Source: Cordylochernes scorpioides
Lineage: Eukaryota > Arthropoda > Arachnida > Pseudoscorpiones > Chernetidae
DNA length: 64,000 nt
Assembly (NCBI GenBank): GCA_030710605.1
Contig: CP092864.1
Location: 139,607,418 to 139,671,417, forward strand
Direction: 5' to 3'
The position numbers and the translations under genes were made by a program. The notes beneath the pieces were generated by a model, which did not search any database, was not told the origin of the DNA, and saw only the letters and a list, made by a program, of their open reading frames with translations. Below, piece after piece: positions 1-10,970 of the stretch (positions are counted from its first letter, which is position 1; every line of letters begins with the position of its first letter).

Positions 1-392
1 AATGGATCGCCTTTTGACTCAAACAAAAATACCTATGTTTGAAAATTCAGTCAAAGCAGTTGAATTTGTGGGACCACTGTCCAGGGTATATGAAGGTGAT
101 AAAAGGAAGTGGATCTATTTATTCTTTCTTGTAGATAGCACCAGATGTAATTGCATATTATAATACCATTGACATATATTTATTACCCTTAAAATAAATA
201 TACTTTTAGAAATATTTTAAAGATTAAATTATAGTGTGTAAATAAAAGATAAATATTTTTAGTGAAGACTGAAATTTCAAAAGTATATAAATAAAGTATT
301 AATTACTATGAAATCTAAGTAGCGAATTGAAAAGTTATCTCATTACATATCTATATACACATTTTAAAATGCCTCAGACTTTAATATGATTA
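1..392. other. AT-rich flank, no gene seen
   Basis: No coding exon is supported. The first 25 bases resemble a dispersed repeat piece seen again near 21049-21070. The rest is AT-rich and presumably 3' flank or UTR of the minus-strand gene that ends at 393. Confidence 0.4.
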
Positions 393-1001
393 TTAGTCTA
401 GATTTCGACAGGATTCAAGAAAAACATTTTCAGAAATTCCAGCCGTTTCTACATCCTTCAAGTTTGTATCATTGGCAAAAGATTCTACTATAGGTTGACC
501 CTGGGTCACATGTGGATGGTTGGAAGGTGGAGCACAGCAGACTGTAGTGTGTGTTGCCATGTCGCAGATAGTCAGAGGTTTCTTGAGAGCCAGCATCAGT
601 AGCACGAAGAACATGGCATAGATGAACGAGAGGTACTTGATAGTACAACGCAAGAAGGCTTTGTGAAAACTTAAGGAATCACAAAGATGCATGCACTTTC
701 CAGTTCGGTCTATGTTTTCATAGCTGATGACCTTCAAGCTGAAAATCTTTTTTCCTGGGGTATTCCAGCCCATGCTGATCAAGGTTGCTTCAAGAAGACT
801 CATGAAGAACAAGGTTCTGGCGATGTCTAGAGCCTTGGGATCCTCAATAAAGCCAAATCCCCAGCTTGGTACTGTTAAATCTAGAATATCAATTTTGAAG
901 AGCCAATGCAAGAGATTTTCCAACATCCAAAATATAAATAAATCAATTACCCCTGCAAGGATTCTTTTGAAATGAGTAGGAAACTCAATCCTGCATTCCA
1001 T
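393..1001 (-). CDS. FAM8A1-like RDD-domain membrane protein
   Basis: A 202-codon uninterrupted frame. The order of RDD-family landmarks is visible: an Arg/Asp-containing first hydrophobic segment (about residues 13-35, RILAGVIDLFIF), a TPGK loop with following strand (NTPGKKIFSLKVIS), a second membrane segment (about 120-140) and a closing TICDMATHTTV motif that aligns with the D-V-A-G-T end of the domain. FAM8A1 is a known ER membrane cofactor of the HRD1 ubiquitin ligase complex, and its RDD domain lies at the C-terminus. I chose the ATG at 1001 because an in-frame TAA lies at 1014-1016. FAM8A1 is normally about twice as long, so this may instead be the last exon, with an acceptor just upstream. 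The tail after residue 155 is not recognisable. Family call fairly sure, exact orthology less so. Confidence 0.7.
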   Translation of the reverse strand: MECRIEFPTHFKRILAGVIDLFIFWMLENLLHWLFKIDILDLTVPSWGFGFIEDPKALDIARTLFFMSLLEATLISMGWNTPGKKIFSLKVISYENIDRTGKCMHLCDSLSFHKAFLRCTIKYLSFIYAMFFVLLMLALKKPLTICDMATHTTVCCAPPSNHPHVTQGQPIVESFANDTNLKDVETAGISENVFLESCRNLD

Positions 1002-1273
1002 TTTCCTCAATTTTTACACTATCTACATTCTTTCCTCTTAAATTTGGTTAGAATTTGTTGTCCCATATATAATAAATAACAATGGGCCTTTGAAAAATAA
1101 TTATTTTTTAAAAATCTATCTCAAAGACCGAGTTTTCGGAAGTAGACTAGTGAAAAATTAAACAACTTTATTAACTGCTAGTCAATGATTAGAAATATTA
1201 AATAATAATATAAACAAAATATGGAAAATATAAAGAGGAATATAGATGGAAATTTTGCCGGGAGGATATTTAT

Positions 1274-1373
1274 CTAAAGAGACAAAGGTCGCCTCTCCTG
1301 TCAAAATAGACGAATAGATGGCGTCTAGTTTTGATGTCTCTTTTGATGGGAGAGGCGACCTTTGTTTCTTTAG
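1274..1373. repeat. Short inverted repeat (hairpin MITE remnant)
   Basis: About 24 bases around GGTCGCCTCTCC at 1280-1300 recur in inverse orientation at 1349-1373, separated by about 50 bases. This is typical of a small foldback element. Confidence 0.55.
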
Positions 1374-1399
1374 AAAGAGGAATATGTACAATTATTTTT

Positions 1400-2145
1400 T
1401 CAGCGAGGGAGGCCCTTATACCTTGAAATAATTCTCCTCCAAACAAGGACCACTCCAGACCACGCCCAAAGATCCCGCCCTGAAGGTTGGGGAGCCATTG
1501 AAGGGCTTCCTGAATGATCAGCTAGGGCGTAGTTCGTTGGTCTAGTGAGAGGAGCGGCAGGGCCAACGAAATCCGCAACGCAAGAGATGATCCACCAGGC
1601 AGGAGCCAGAAGGTCGGGTGGCCAGAGTAGACGGCAGCCTCCAATGATGGGGAGATTCGAGAGCTGTGACGGCGTCAGCTCGCGGTGGTTCAACGAGAGG
1701 ATGTCAGTAACCGCCTCTCAAATCTTGAGCAGCCGGAAACGCCGCGGCAGGACCCATATGGAAGAGAATAGAGTCACGAGCCGCTCTCTACCACCCAGGA
1801 GAAGACGAGGTGGCTGCCACGCAGTGTGGACTGCACGCTTTTGAAGCGTGACAATCGGAGCTGTGTCCCGATGTTAATTTGTCTGAATCATCTAAAAGAG
1901 AAAGGCCTCGCCAGGATGTTACCGGGCACCCAGGCGGTTCGCTCCAGACCCCAGATGAACGCGCAAGAAAGATCTTGGATCTTGTGGATGATATAGTCGG
2001 TTGGCAGGTAGCCGTGGATGTGATGGATTACTGAGGAGAGCACTAAGGAGTTGGCGGCTCTGACCCGGCTGACGAGAGGCCTCGGCTGTAGTGGGCCCAC
2101 CTCGCTATGGCAGCCTGAGCAGGACCAGATATTGAATTGTATCAC
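1400..2145 (-). pseudogene. LINE ORF2 C-terminal remnant
   Basis: Conceptual minus-strand translation contains RVRAANSLVLSSVIHHIHGY followed by AFIWGLERTAW. This is the layout just downstream of the reverse transcriptase in L1/Tx1-like non-LTR elements. Frameshifts and stops break the frame. It looks like the downstream continuation of the minus-strand element at 3838-5580, separated from it by a plus-strand LINE fragment. Confidence 0.6.
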
Positions 2146-2559
2146 AAATATTAATACGGCCCTTCTATGCGCTCAATACAAGTAGCTGGGCCCGGAAGCA
2201 GTACCTAACATGAGACCACAGGAACATACTCTGGTGGACTGTCGAGGCTCATATAAGAAGGAAGCGCCTGAACGGTCTTCGCAGGAGAGAGATTAAGGAG
2301 CTGGACCCGGCAATAAAAGAAAACAATTAAGGTAACCTACAGACGTCTCAAAGCAGAACACAAAAAAAAAAGTCATTTATTGAGTGAGAGAAGGATTGGG
2401 CCAGCAGTGAAAATCCCAGCTTCCCACGAGAAAAGTTTCGCCTCTCATCTTTCTGAGAAGAAAACAAGGTGATGGCTTGAAGATAGAGGAATCTGGACAC
2501 TGGCCCTCTTCAATAATTACCTGGAAATGCACTTTTTCCTGAATCCCTGGAAATGTTAC

Positions 2560-3830
2560 AAGGTTATGGTGAAAATATATGCGTCTTCTCGGATATGAAA
2601 ATCTCTGGATGACAATCTCCGATTCTCTCTCCTGGGGACTCTATGTTTCAGACATGGCCATAAATGCTGCCAGGACTGTGAACAACCTAGGAAGGCTGAA
2701 GATTGGTAGAGACGGTGTTGCTGGAGGACTCCACAAGAAGCTGTGTCTCTCCTGTGTTGAGAGCCCATCCTCTTGTATGGCACAAATGTATGGTCTGCTA
2801 GGAACCATAGACAAGAAAACTTTGCCATTTTTGAGCTAATTCAGCGAAGGGCAGCCTTGAGAATTACAGGCTGTTACAACACTACCAGTACCGAAGCGTA
2901 CTTCTAGTACTTTTAACCTGTACCAGTTGCTACCAATTGCAGTTTGGTGGGAAAGGGGTTTCAGACCTGGAAGAGACCTACTGAGAAGCCACCCATCCTG
3001 GAGGACCTAGAGTCAAGATTCCTCTCTAAAAGACTGGAAGCCCAGAATCCGCTGGGACAAGTTCACTCCTTAGGAGAGAGCGTCGAGATCTTCAGGATGG
3101 AAGCAAAACCAGCTCGGGGAAAAGGCTGTACTTTTGTTGTTTTCAAAGACAGTTAGATGGTGGACCAACGAGTCTTTGAGCTAGTAGAAGGTGAACTCGT
3201 GTTCCAGGCGGAGATGCTAGCTAAAGAAGGTCCAGGACCACTCCTCAGCGGAGGACATTGCTGCCGACCACCTTTATTCCGACTGTATTGAGGCTCTTTA
3301 CGTGATTTCTCACGAGATGTCCCACATTGGTCATGACATTGCCGAATTCTTAGTGCAGAGGAACCAGCGCCTAGTTGCGGATATCATTGTTAAAGAAACA
3401 GTTCCTTAGGACCATCAAGAATCAATGGATGGGAATGTGGAGAAGGATAGACGCGACGAGTTTGAGCGAAAATTACCAATGGTGCCCCAAACTTGGCTGC
3501 CTATCAAAACCTCTCTCAAGCGATCTCAACCAACTGGTATCTGGACATGGGCCCTTTTCCAGAACAGATTGCAAGATTCAAGCTAAGGAACAACCAAAGC
3601 TATGCCTGCAGAATCCCAGAGCCAGTGCAATGCACTATTTTCTAGAGTGTCCACATCTGGAAGGAATAGACTGACTAAGAAGAGCCGCTCGTAGAGCAAC
3701 AAGGCCAAAGACCTTAAGGAAAAACGGGACTTTTATAGTGGAGGCATATCAGTTTCCCCATATAACCTCTATGCCACCATTATTCAGAGTCCAGAACACA
3801 CCAGGGTCTGACCAGCACCACCTCCCTGTG
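2560..3830 (+). pseudogene. R1-like LINE ORF2 C-terminal remnant
   Basis: Three broken plus-strand frames match the post-RT region of R1/Jockey-type ORF2. At 2650-2700 there is DMAINAARTVNNLGRL. At 2760-2900 comes a stretch ending in a QRRAALRITGCYNTTSTEA-type block. At 3530-3660 comes VSGHGPF and a degenerate Cys/His end. The 5' part is missing and several stops are present. It lies in opposite orientation within a minus-strand LINE, so it is probably a later insertion. Confidence 0.6.
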
Positions 3831-3837
3831 GTCTCCG

Positions 3838-5580
3838 CTATATAAGCTTAGTTTCCCAATGATCTTTGTGACGGTAAATGAGCGAAACAAAGCGTGCCGG
3901 GATACAAATTATCCTAACCTGGCCCATGAGCCAGGATTGCGGTATACAAGTAATACTGGCGTACAGACTTCGGTCTAGGCAGCCCACTATCCATCGTGTA
4001 TTTGGGCACATTGCAACCCAGCACCTCCAGCTCGACCGACGACTAGGAGATTCCCAGCAGAGCATTGTTGCGGGCACGCCAGGCGCCACACCATAGACCT
4101 TTGTTCTTGGTGAAAATTTCCTTTATGCCTGAGACGTGCCGGAAGTCTTCGAAGATGGAGGTCACTACATTGAACTGCTCATCGCTGCGGATGAGGAGAA
4201 CGATATTGTTGGCGAGGACATTCCTAGGGCCAAGTGCTTGCTCAAGGCGACGCAGGAGAGGGATCGTATCGAAGCTGAACATTGTGGCACTGATGACGCA
4301 GTCCAGTTGGAAGGGTCTAGTGTGGAGGCCTCCGGTTAGGACAGTAGCGTCTGCACCGTAATAGAGTAGGAGAAGCCGCTCAATGAAGACCGGTGGTAGC
4401 TGTCACAAGAGCATCAGGGACACCAAGAAGCCGCAGTCTAAGGTGTCAAAGGCCGACTCGAGGTCGGTGGAAACGACGGCCAAAGGCGTGCCGATTTGCG
4501 CAGCCACATCAACCTTGTCGCACACATGTGAGATGTTCCAAGAAGGGGACCTTCCAGGAACGGTGTAGGTCTGGCACTGAGGTACCAGGACGAGGAGATG
4601 GGGCCGCAGACAATGGAGAAGGATGTTAGGACGCGGTAGTCTGCTGTGAAAAGGAAGATAGGCCTATAGCCACAAAGCCTTGGGCCGCCGTGGGATTTGG
4701 GGACCAGGCAGATGGTTCTGCGCCGCGTTAAAGGAGGCAAGGCTCCGCAGAGTTGGGAGGCTTCATATACGCGCTTAAGAGCGAAGACCAAGGAGTGTTA
4801 ATAGGCCAGCTACAACTCGCTGGGCAAGTCGTTCCATCTAAGTGCTCTTTCGAGCAGGATGCGGTGGCGATTTCGGAGCAGAGAAGGGGGGGGGTCGTTG
4901 TCCCCTGGGTAAACTCTGCAGCGGCGTTGAGGTCGCATGACTGGCTGGCGAAGCAGCGATGGAAGATAGAATAGACCCTGCGTCGGAACTCTGTTCTCTC
5001 GATTATGTTGCCTTCTACGTCGTGGAAGTTCGTCTTCACAGACCATCGCACGTGAAGCCCGCTCCCGAAGTTGGGCAATGATGGGCAGTCTGCTTCTGTT
5101 GATGCAGCTTCGAGCCTGGCCTGCAAAAACCTAATAGTCCTGTCGATTTGGCTGTCGTCAGCTACGTTGATTGAAGAGCTTCCACCCCACGGATCTTCGT
5201 TGGTTATATCTGCAATGGCTGTGGAAGTTCTTTCAATAATCGTTGCCAGATGTTCGACAAAGAGTCCTGAGCGTAGCATGGCAGCCACGCAGGGTTAGCG
5301 AGGTGAAGGAGGCACACCCAGCTGGAGAAGGACAATTTGATGGTCTGAGAGCCGGTAGTGAATGGTATTGTATTGGGTGACACAATTTTGTGAACCTCAA
5401 AGAGAGATGGATCTTGTCCTGTGAGAGGCGTAAACCCGGCTACCGTAGCTGGCCACTCTGTTTCGAATGTGGGCGGTATCGAAGAGGTTGTGGCGAATAT
5501 CGACGAGGGCTTTCCGATCCAGCAGCTCAGAGAAGGCCTCCACCGAGTTGAATGCTGTGTCGCTCGTGCTCTCCTCGCAA
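3838..5580 (-). pseudogene. LINE ORF2 remnant: endonuclease end and reverse transcriptase
   Basis: Minus-strand frames carry the end of an APE endonuclease (a Leu-Ser-Asp-His block near 5360). An RT palm region follows at 4790-4660 (RRTICLVPKSHGGPRLCGYR). After it comes a degraded active-site region near 4220 (VLANNIVLLIRSDEQF, where an intact element would have YADD). Then SIFEDFRHVSG and GLWCGAWRARNNALLG lead into the thumb. Several frame breaks make it non-functional. The arrangement suggests a Tx1/L1-like element, but clade assignment would need a tree. Confidence 0.65.
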
Positions 5581-5584
5581 TTCC

Positions 5585-6060
5585 ACGAGTTCATGCTGCT
5601 CAAGCTGTTTTATGATAAGCAGTGGCCTCTCCCAAAGGTCCTGTTTAGTGCATCTAATGCAAGCCAAATGTGTACTGGAGCTGCAGGTGCCAAGCTAAAT
5701 TTTGGGCAAGTGTGGTAGATTTTGTTATTATTTTCTATCTTCAATGGCTTGAGTTCTAAATCTTGTTAGTGTTGTTTGATTCTGTCTATTTCTTAGATTC
5801 AGAGCTCTTCCTTGGTTCACTTCACTGTACCAACTGTGCTTAGGTAGGATCCTCCAGTTCTTGTTCATTGTTTTGGCTACTGTCTATTTCTTTAAAAGTA
5901 AGTTTATTTTTTTCTGTGGCAAGGGTTCTCTTGTGCCTTTTTTTGCTAGCGTATCAGCAGCTTCATTGACTTCAATGCCAACGTGTGAGGTTATCCATTG
6001 AAGATTAATTTTTGAGGTTTTTGGAGATGACCAATGTTCCTACTTACTTTTTCTCAAGAT
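5585..6060 (-). pseudogene. LINE-A 3' end: RNase H and Cys/His tail
   Basis: Minus-strand translation near 5990-5940 gives LQWITSHVGIEVNEAADTLA, the C-terminal half of an RNase H domain of the I/Jockey type. A degraded copy of the Cys-rich tail (consensus IENNNKIYPTCPKCSL, ACIRCTKQDLWERP) follows. The same 3' end recurs at 8095-8365, 17675-17825, 41695-41925 and 46694-46975, and usually finishes in (CAA)n. I call this family LINE-A. Confidence 0.65.
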
Positions 6061-6207
6061 CCTGTGTGACTCAAGTGTTGTATGACACTTCTAAAAGTCT
6101 AAAAGACACATTGGAGTATGGGCAAAGCTGAGTATGACTATCATATTATTTTATATTATCATATAATCAAACACAATTTGGGTAGAGTTCTAACAAATAA
6201 GAAACTA

Positions 6208-6527
6208 CACAACTCCGCCTTTGCCGGTCCCAAACCCGGATGAAAAAGGAGGAGGGGGAGCAGTAATAAGCTCACTAAAAAACCTGGGTTCAGCTGGCCC
6301 GGCTGATAGTACCCTGTTAGGGCTCCTAATCCAGGGATACAGGATGAGCAGCATATGTACTCTATGTTAGGAGCGGCTGCACATGGTGTCTGTTACTCAT
6401 GTCAGAGGCGGCCATTTATTTTGGAGCTAAGTTGGTCTGCCACTGAGTAGTGCTCCCAGTCTTAATGACAAAGGCAGACGCATTCTACTTCACCCAGTGT
6501 GGAGATAAGAAAGAAGAAGAAGAAGAG
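6208..6527 (+). mobile_element. SINE-like element with LINE-B tail
   Basis: One of five copies of a body that begins AACTCCGCCTTTGCCGGTCC and ends in the GTGGAGATAAGAAAGAAGAA tail of LINE-B. Other copies: 33080-33418, 59805-60185, 62826-63190 (plus) and 27702-28015 (minus). Confidence 0.6.
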
Positions 6528-7421
6528 AAACTACACATATTGAATAAAAAATTTATTTTAGGATTATGGATGGCACACATATCAAAAATAGATTATTTTT
6601 TTACATTTTTCTTTTGATGCTATTTAACAGGTCTCAATAATAATAATAAAAAAACATCAAAAATACTATTAACAAATGGTAAAACAAGCACAAATTATAT
6701 ATATATATATTAGCTATATTAATTATTGGGAGACTTGATTATTAGAAACGTTTAAATTATTATATATAATGAGCTTTCTCTAAAAAAAAAAAAAGAAAGA
6801 AAGAAAGTTGACTTTTCTTAATGTTCATTTTTTTTTACAAGCTAGTTATCATTAGTTGGATTCTCAAATTTGCATAAGGAGAGACAGGACCTGGATTGGA
6901 GAGGAGAAAAAAGTAAAGAAGAAAAACACGGATGGAAAATTTGACTAGTTTATGATGAAGATACAAATAAATAAACTCGTTTATATAACTTTAGACAATA
7001 AAAAAATATAGGAAAAAAAGAAAATAATAATAATAAAAATGTGATTACTAAAATAAAAGAATTATTACCACCCCTATAATAATAAAATCATCATATACAT
7101 AGATTTATAAATATATATATATGCATATTACCCTGAAATATCAACAGCTATTTACATAAGTAGTCTGCATACTTTACATTGGGAGCAGGTTGCAAAGTCT
7201 CCGCTCTTTTTTTGTCCTAAAAAAACAGGAGAGAAAAGTATCTATAAGAAAAAAAACGGAGAGAAAGGAGAAAATTAAAAAAAACTAAAACAAAAGGAAA
7301 GTAGTGGAGGAACAAAACTATCCTCATAAATATATCAATAAATAGGAGTGTGTGCAAATATAAATTAGGTAAATATCTGTTTACAAAATGAAGCAAGGAA
7401 AGAGAGTGTATAGGAAGAGGG

Positions 7422-7679
7422 CTATTTATAATTAGGGGGGAGTGGCATGGGGTAGTTTGGGGGGTAGGGGGTTGGCATGTAGTAGTTGGCTCCAGTGGGG
7501 GCGGGAGGGGCCGGCCGTAGAGGCTGGTTGTTAGCTGGGATGTTGGGGATCCGGTGGAGCAGGTCGGCCATCTTCTCTGCCTTCACTCGCCGCAGATGGG
7601 CCAGCTTCCTCTTGGCCAGGAATTCCTCCAGGAAGGCTTCCACGGTGAGTTCGTTGGCCATGAACTTGGTGGTGAGGTT
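7422..7679 (-). CDS. VPS37B: VPS37B, coding exon 4 (C-terminus)
   Basis: Last coding exon, 85 codons plus stop. It begins after the acceptor TCTCTGTTCCAG at 7680-7691 in phase 0 and continues the Glu-rich end of exon 3. It encodes NLTTKFMANELTVEAFLEEF and AKRKLAHLRRVKAEKM, the end of the Mod(r) domain, where VPS37 has its conserved F-L-x(5)-R-K-L-x-H-x-R-R-x-K pattern. A Pro/Tyr-rich tail of about 40 residues with NYPMPLPPNYK at the end follows. VPS37 proteins are subunits of ESCRT-I (with TSG101, VPS28 and MVB12/UBAP1), which sorts ubiquitinated cargo into multivesicular bodies. The Pro-rich tail resembles VPS37B/C more than A/D. Total product 216 residues. Confidence 0.9.
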   Translation of the reverse strand, partial: NLTTKFMANELTVEAFLEEFLAKRKLAHLRRVKAEKMADLLHRIPNIPANNQPLRPAPPAPTGANYYMPTPYPPNYPMPLPPNYK

Positions 7680-7747
7680 CTGGAACAGAGAAGTCACAAC
7701 TCTGCTGACAACCTGGTTGGGAGGTGACAAATTTGACACAATTTGAT

Positions 7748-7907
7748 GAGAGAACACTCGCGCTAGAAGACACCTCTCTACAAAGGACAGTTTTCATCTC
7801 CAAAATTACCATGTAAACTAATTAGCAACTCTCCGGTAAGAGGACACCTCTTCCTAAAGGACACTTTGGCTCTGAAATTAGATGTCCTTTACAGAGAGGT
7901 TCTACTG
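7748..7907. mobile_element. Pogo/Tigger-like MITE
   Basis: Right end GGTTCTACTG is intact and the left end is degraded. The interior (GAGGACACCTCTC, CTCTGAAATTAGATGTCC) matches the 160 bp family defined at 23834-23993. Confidence 0.55.
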
Positions 7908-8094
7908 TAGTTCGGAATAGATCCCCTCTGCAAGGTTATGGAGATGCTAGTAACAGAGTTATACAAGGTCATTATCAAAGATGGTCAAATTAGGTTGTGA
8001 GTTAGGTTATCTCTCCAAAGAGATCAGAAATAAGAGGACAGTGAGGAAAACTTTTGCCCAACTTTTGTTGAGACACCTTTTACTCTAGGCATGG

Positions 8095-8365
8095 TGTTGT
8101 TGTTTCTTATCCCCTTGTGTAAAGATTACACATATTCCATGAGTTCATGCTCCTCGAGCTGTTTTATGGTAAGCAGTGGCCTCTCCCAAAGGTCCTGTTT
8201 GTACATCTAATGCAAGCCAAAATGTGTTCTGGAGCTGTAAATGCCAAGCTATATTTTGGGCAAGTAGGGTAGATTTTGTTATTATTTTCTATCTTCAATG
8301 GCTTGAGTTCTAAATCATATTAGTGTTGTTTGATGCTGTCTGAGGTTCAGAGCTTATCTCCAACC
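8095..8365 (-). mobile_element. LINE-A 3' end fragment
   Basis: Reverse complement of the LINE-A tail: TTGTTGTTTCTTATCCCCTT, then the coding remnant with the Cys-rich end. 5'-truncated. Confidence 0.6.
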
Positions 8366-8601
8366 TAGGCATGTCATTTATGTCAGGTCCTGGCATACCT
8401 CTCCAATGGCCCCACCAAGGCTTGGTCATCTATAGCCATAAGCTGGTGGTAAGACATTACCAAGGTTTAATTGGTCCATACCAGGGAAGTTTTTACAGGG
8501 ATATACACTGGCCCGCAAAATTAAAGGAACAGCATATTTTTTCCATATATCTAACATTTTGAAACAGCAAGTAGGTAAACAGCGTGGTAAGTTTCTTTAT
8601 T

Positions 8602-8650
8602 GGCAACTACGAGCTTTCGGACATCAGCTGCCCTTCATCAGGTACAATGG
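8602..8650 (-). ncRNA. Hammerhead ribozyme motif, PLE1 minus arm
   Basis: On the minus strand: CTGATGA (8635-8641), an extra A, a 4 bp stem II GGGC/GTCC, GAAA (8615-8618), then GCTC. The last A of GAAA plus GCT gives a palindromic AGCT for stem III, with C as the cleavage base. Stem I is short (TAC/GTA). Confidence 0.65.
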
Positions 8651-9131
8651 GTGGTTGGAAAAAGTGAACCAATATATACATGCAGTAAATTAGCATAAGA
8701 GAAAGCTAACTAACATCTATTTAAAATAATTAAGAAATTTACATAAGAACTAAAGATAAAAGTACGAAATTTCTAAAAAATACGAAATTTCTAAAAAATA
8801 GACTAAAAATCTGTGTATGACGGATAAAAGGTAAAACACGAGAAAAAGGATGGGAAGAAGAGCGATCTAGGCACAATGAAGGAAGGAAGCGAAATATGAT
8901 GTCAGTGGCCAAGTTTAGAAAAAGCAGTATATTGAGGGGGGAGATCTATTTTCCTATTAAAACTAGGGATGGAGTTGGACACGAGAGCCTCCAGGACCAA
9001 ACGTTGATATTTATTCTTAACTTCACTGTATACCGGAATCGTGTTGCGTAGATTAAAAGAGTGGTTAAATTCGTGGCTGTGTTGATATAGTAGTGACCTA
9101 CGATCGTGGGAACGGATGTTTCGTTCGTGTT

Positions 9132-9761
9132 CTAGGACACGAGTGGCAATGGTGCGGCCAGTTTCTCCGACGTATGATTGTGGACAGTCGTTGCACGGTA
9201 TTCTGTAGATGGCATTGGAGAAAGATTGGGGGCTGGGCCTGACGGAGCTTTTTGTGAGGGGGTGGCGTAACGATGTGCCGCGGATAAAAGGTGTAGGTAA
9301 ACGACCCGTTTTTCGATTCTACTGAATAAAGGAAGGGAGCAATGAGTAAAAACGCGCTTAGAAAGAGTTTTCACGGTGGTAATTTTATGGGAGACGGGAG
9401 CATGTGATGAAAAATGCAAGTAAGAAGGGGTAAAACCGGCTTTACGAAAAACAGTTGTATGGAAACGGCCCTGGAGATTAACCACTAAAACGTCTAAGAA
9501 CGGGATACAATTAAAACGGGAAGAATTGTGGGTAAAACGTAAATCGGAATGATAGGAGTTTAAAACAGTCAGGATAGGGGAGTGGTCAGTGCTCTGATGC
9601 AAACAAAAAATGTCATCGACATATCTCGCCCACATTACTACTCCTAGGTGGATCTGGGAAACTAACCATCGGTCCAAATATGACATTACGATCTCAGCTG
9701 CGGTTGTAGAGAGAGGGCTGCCCATGGGGGAGCCTCTTATCTGCAAGGAAAAAGCGGCCAT
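9132..9761 (-). pseudogene. PLE1 minus arm: RT with internal deletion
   Basis: Encodes RT motifs GSPMGSPLSTTAAEIV and RYVDDIFC (the YVDD catalytic motif) and FLDVLV. Compared with the plus arm, about 175 bases are missing (the counterpart of 10140-10314). This shifts the frame before the GIY-YIG domain. The N-terminal half of the RT is absent, so the arm is not functional. Confidence 0.75.
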
Positions 9762-9772
9762 TAAACTCTAGG

Positions 9773-10690
9773 GTGTTCATGCCCAAGCATGTCGATGTCG
9801 ATGACATTTTTTGTTTGCATCAGAGCACTGACCACTCCCCTATCCTGACTGTTTTAAACTCCTATCATTCCGATTTACGTTTTACCCACAATTCTTCCTG
9901 TTTTAATTGTATCCCGTTCTTAGACGTTTTAGTGGTTAATCTCCAGGGCCGTTTCCATACAACTGTTTTTCGTAAAGCCGGTTTTACCCCTTCTTACTTG
10001 CATTTTTCATCACATGCTCCCGTCTCCCATAAAATTACCACCGTGAAAACTCTTTCTAAGCGCGTTTTTACTCATTGCTCCCTTCCTTTATTCAGTAGAA
10101 TCGAAAAACGGGTCGTTTACCTACACCTTTTATCCGCGGGTTACCCACGTAACTTTATCGATCGACATTTTTATACACCAAATCACGACAGTTCTATTCC
10201 TCCCCCGTTTAAAGATGTTTGCGTTCTTCCGTTTTCTACTACGAATTCCGACATCGGTTTTTATCTGCGTAAATTTGGCATCCGCACGTTTTTTAAAAAA
10301 TCACCTTCCCTAGGCACATCGTTACGCCACCCCCTCACAAAAAGCTCCGTCAGGCCCAGCCCCCAATCTTTCTCCAATGCCATCTACAGAATACCGTGCA
10401 ACGACTGTCCACAATCATACGTCGGAGAAACTGGCCGCACCATTGCCACTCGTGTCCTAGAACACGAACGAAACATCCGTTCCCACGATCGTAGGTCACT
10501 ACTATATCAACACAGCCACGAATTTAACCACTCTTTTAATCTACGCAACACGATTCCGATATACAGTGAAGTTAAGAATAAATATCAACGTTTGGTCCTG
10601 GAGGCTCTCGTGTCCAACTCCATCCCTAGTTTTAATAGGAAAATAGATCTCCCCCCTCAATATACTGCTTTTTCTAAACTTGGCCACTGA
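9773..10690 (+). pseudogene. PLE1 plus arm: RT C-terminus and GIY-YIG endonuclease
   Basis: An open frame of about 300 codons. It contains the VDDIFC remnant of the RT catalytic motif, FLDVLVVNLQG, and a C-terminal GIY-YIG nuclease: YRIPCNDCPQSYVGETGRT (about residues 208-226), followed by a conserved Arg, HERNIR and an E-A-x-x-S end. RT plus GIY-YIG in one protein defines Penelope-like elements, which nick the target and reverse-transcribe into it. The arm is 5'-truncated at the palindrome centre and lacks the N-terminal RT motifs. Its nuclease domain looks intact. Confidence 0.8.
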
Positions 10691-10925
10691 CATCTTATTT
10701 CGCTTCCTTCCTTCATTGTGCCTAGATCGCTCTTCTTCCCATCCTTTTTCTCGTGTTTTACCTTTTATCCGTCATACACAGATTTTTAGTCTATTTTTTA
10801 GAAATTTCGTACTTTTATCTTTAGTTCTTATGTAAATTTCTTAATTATTTTAAATAGATGTTAGTTAGCTTTCTCTTATGCTAATTTACTGCATGTATAT
10901 ATTGGTTCACTTTTTCCAACCACCC

Positions 10926-10970
10926 ATTGTACCTGATGAAGGGCAGCTGATGTCCGAAAGCTCGTAGTTG
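10926..10970 (+). ncRNA. Hammerhead ribozyme motif, PLE1 plus arm
   Basis: CTGATGA at 10933-10939, extra A, GGGC...GTCC stem II, GAAA at 10956-10959, GCTC, then GTAG pairing weakly with the upstream GTAC. Mirror copy of the motif at 8602-8650. Confidence 0.65.

Noticed and set aside
1-140. Possible exon at the window start (frame with KAVEFVGPLSRVYEGDKRKW)
   Set aside because: Begins in a dispersed repeat piece, no family match and no clear splice borders.
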